From positions 1 through 7,117 of the forward strand of contig CACXFF010000182.1 in the NCBI GenBank assembly GCA_902766805.1: a DNA stretch of 7,117 nt, written 5' to 3'. The stretch's first letter is position 1; each line of letters starts with the position of its first letter. Of the stretch, positions 5,877-7,117 are shown in pieces. The translations under genes and the position numbers were made by a program. Below the pieces are notes generated by a model. That model was given only the letters and a program-made list of their open reading frames with translations, made no database searches and had not been told where the DNA came from. This DNA comes from an uncultured Coriobacteriaceae bacterium. Its GTDB lineage: Bacteria; Actinomycetota; Coriobacteriia; Coriobacteriales; Atopobiaceae.

Positions 5877-6554
5877 ATGAGGCTTTTGTTGGCGGAGGAC
5901 GAACGGGAACTCGCGCGGGCGCTGACGGCGATACTCGAGCATTCGGGGTACGTGGTGGATGCCGCGGCCGACGGCGAGGAGGCGCAGTATTTGCTCAGCT
6001 GCAACGACTACGACCTGCTCGTGCTCGACATCATGATGCCCAAGGTCGATGGTCTCACCGTGCTGCGTGAGTTCCGTGCGCAGGGCGGCACCACGCCCGT
6101 CATCCTGCTCACGGCCAAATCGGAGATTTCTGACCGCGTGGAGGGCCTGGATTCGGGCGCCAACGACTACCTCACCAAGCCCTTCGCCGCAGCCGAGCTG
6201 CTCGCGCGCATCCGAGCGCTCACGCACACGAGCCCCGGCCTGGTGAAGCAGAGCCTGAGCTTTGGCGACCTGTCTTTGGACGCCGAGGCGTCCGCCCTGC
6301 GCTGCGGCGACGCGCGCGAGGACCTCACGCCGCGCGAGTACCAGATGATGGAGATGCTGGTGACCCATCCCGGCGCCAAGCTCTCGACCGACCAGTTCAT
6401 GCGCAAGATCTGGGGAGGCCTGGCCGACGCCGAGACGTCGGTGGTGTGGGTGAACATCTCCAACCTGCGCAAGAAGCTTGCGCGCGTGGGCGCCCACGTC
6501 AAGATCAGCGCGGCGCGCAACGTCGGGTACTACCTGGAGGAGACGGCCGAGTAG
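5877..6554 (+). CDS. OmpR/PhoB-family response regulator
   Basis: This 225-residue DNA-binding response regulator has a canonical receiver domain (1-115): acidic pair E7 and D8, phospho-acceptor D51 in VLDIMMP, T79 in LLTAK and K101-P102 before the last helix. The C-terminal winged helix-turn-helix (about 128-222) shows LTPREYQMMEML (150-161), VVWVNISNLRKKL (189-201) for the recognition-helix region, and RNVGYYL (214-220) for the wing. It should be activated by phosphotransfer from the histidine kinase encoded next and bind tandem promoter sites as a dimer. The ATG at 5877 is chosen over the in-frame GTG at 5832 because GGAGGGGAG lies seven bases upstream and the protein then begins with the MRLLLAEDE strand. 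All key residues are intact. Its regulon cannot be told from the sequence. Confidence 0.95.
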   Translation: MRLLLAEDERELARALTAILEHSGYVVDAAADGEEAQYLLSCNDYDLLVLDIMMPKVDGLTVLREFRAQGGTTPVILLTAKSEISDRVEGLDSGANDYLTKPFAAAELLARIRALTHTSPGLVKQSLSFGDLSLDAEASALRCGDAREDLTPREYQMMEMLVTHPGAKLSTDQFMRKIWGGLADAETSVVWVNISNLRKKLARVGAHVKISAARNVGYYLEETAE

Positions 6555-6587
6555 CGGCTGGACGCGATGGCTGGCGCGCGGGTGCGC

Positions 6588-6597
6588 GGAGGAGGGG
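6588..6597 (+). promoter_or_regulatory. Strong ribosome binding site before the sensor kinase GTG
   Basis: GGAGGAGGGG is followed by five bases and a GTG at 6603. The alternative ATG at 6567 has no comparable site, so 6603 is favoured as the kinase start. Confidence 0.65.
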
Positions 6598-6602
6598 ATC
6601 TG

Positions 6603-7117
6603 GTGGGCGCTGCGCAGGATACGCGAGCTTCTGGTGCCCCGCAGCCGCAACTCGTGCGTGAGCTGCGGCGCAAGTTCATCGTGAGCGCCATGTTGGCCGT
6701 CGGCCTCGTGGTGCTGGGCATCGTGGCGGTGATCAACATCGCCTATTGGCTGAACGCGCGCAACACCGCGGACGCCCAGCTGGAGGTGCTCGCCTCGAGT
6801 GGCGGGTCGTTCGAAGGCATGCTGGAGCTGCGCCAGCTCGATGACGCGAACCCGGACGTCTCAGGCGACATCAGGGGCGATGGGATTATTCCCGGCCGCT
6901 TCGCTGGCACGGGCCAGCCCGCTACCGCCGCTGGGCAGCAAGGGACCGCGCAACAGGTGGACTCCGCGGCCGGGCAGCAGGATACCGGGCAGCGTGCGGA
7001 CGTCGCAGCGCAGACCGATGCGGCACAGACAGACGGCACGCAAGAGCCTGGCGCCACCGTGCAGTCCGATGCGGCGCAACAGACGGACGGTGCGGCGCAG
7101 ACCAATACGCCGCAGCC
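6603..7117 (+). CDS. Sensor histidine kinase, N-terminal part (truncated by window end)
   Basis: The frame is open to the window edge, giving 171 residues from GTG 6603. A basic cytoplasmic start (VRELRRK, 18-24) is followed by one clear membrane helix at about 25-50 (FIVSAMLAVGLVV onward, ending AYWL). Next comes an extracytoplasmic part with ADAQLEVLASSGGSF (56-70), a pattern seen after the first helix of many Gram-positive sensor kinases. From residue 103 the sequence is low complexity, dominated by A, Q, T, D and G. The HAMP, dimerisation/phospho-acceptor and ATPase domains would lie beyond 7117, so the kinase call rests on the membrane layout and on placement 48 bases after a response regulator. 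An ATG at 6567 is in the same frame and would add 12 residues, but lacks a good ribosome binding site. The response-regulator stop is also in this frame. Confidence 0.8.
   Translation, partial: MGAAQDTRASGAPQPQLVRELRRKFIVSAMLAVGLVVLGIVAVINIAYWLNARNTADAQLEVLASSGGSFEGMLELRQLDDANPDVSGDIRGDGIIPGRFAGTGQPATAAGQQGTAQQVDSAAGQQDTGQRADVAAQTDAAQTDGTQEPGATVQSDAAQQTDGAAQTNTPQ
6909..7117 (+). repeat. Low-complexity Ala/Gln/Thr/Asp/Gly region with imperfect repeats
   Basis: The coding strand of the sensor kinase holds imperfect repeats, most clearly DAAQTDG (7017-7037) and DAAQQTDG (7068-7091), followed by GAAQTNT. Mixed codons are used for Q, A and T, so the units are diverged and not a fresh expansion. 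Confidence 0.6.

Noticed and set aside
6743..7105. Cysteine-rich 120-codon - strand frame, looking like a small cysteine-rich peptide
   Set aside because: The cysteines arise because it is the reverse strand of the Gln/Ala-rich repeats of the kinase gene (GCA/GCG plus CAG contexts); no ribosome binding site was seen.

Overview
This is a GC-rich, gene-dense bacterial window. It looks chromosomal and mostly housekeeping. High GC, short intergenic gaps, strong GGAGG-type ribosome binding sites, occasional GTG starts and the style of the sensor-kinase N-terminus fit a GC-rich actinobacterium. My best guess is class Coriobacteriia (Olsenella/Collinsella relatives), but no rRNA or species marker is present, so this is only moderately supported.

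Region 1 (1-2285, + strand) is a tight run of genes. It holds the last 20 codons of an unidentified upstream gene, thymidylate synthase (thyA), a HAD-superfamily phosphatase resembling the phosphoglycolate phosphatase/5'-nucleotidase group, and a Vsr-type T:G mismatch endonuclease. Gaps are 3, 31 and about 1 bases, so one transcript is likely. All three recognisable genes can be linked to thymine or nucleotide metabolism, but a functional link is inference. No cytosine methyltransferase lies beside vsr, and the Vsr protein has a basic Ala/Arg-rich N-terminal extension and altered positions in its active-site and zinc motifs.

Region 2 (2433-3452) is a PPP-family metallophosphatase on the - strand, convergent with vsr and divergent from the next gene. 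The 222-base divergent interval holds a perfect 8-bp inverted repeat just upstream of the phosphatase ribosome binding site. It also holds a structured, T-run-ending stretch and a TATTAT -10-like box facing the next gene.

Region 3 (3453-5783, + strand) is a HerA-like ATPase of the DUF853/YjgR family with a long charged coiled-coil segment built from five 11-residue repeats, then a SixA-type phosphohistidine phosphatase.

Region 4 (5877 to the window end) is an OmpR/PhoB-family response regulator followed by the start of its likely partner sensor histidine kinase. The kinase is cut by the window edge inside an Ala/Gln/Thr/Asp/Gly-rich low-complexity extracytoplasmic region. A SixA phosphatase beside a two-component pair suggests, but does not show, control of phosphorelay output.

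I see no tRNA, rRNA, CRISPR array, insertion sequence or prophage, and no clear undescribed multi-gene system. The points most worth a second look are the Vsr variant and its context, the inverted repeat upstream of the phosphatase, the hendecad tail of the HerA-like ATPase, and the low-complexity sensor domain.
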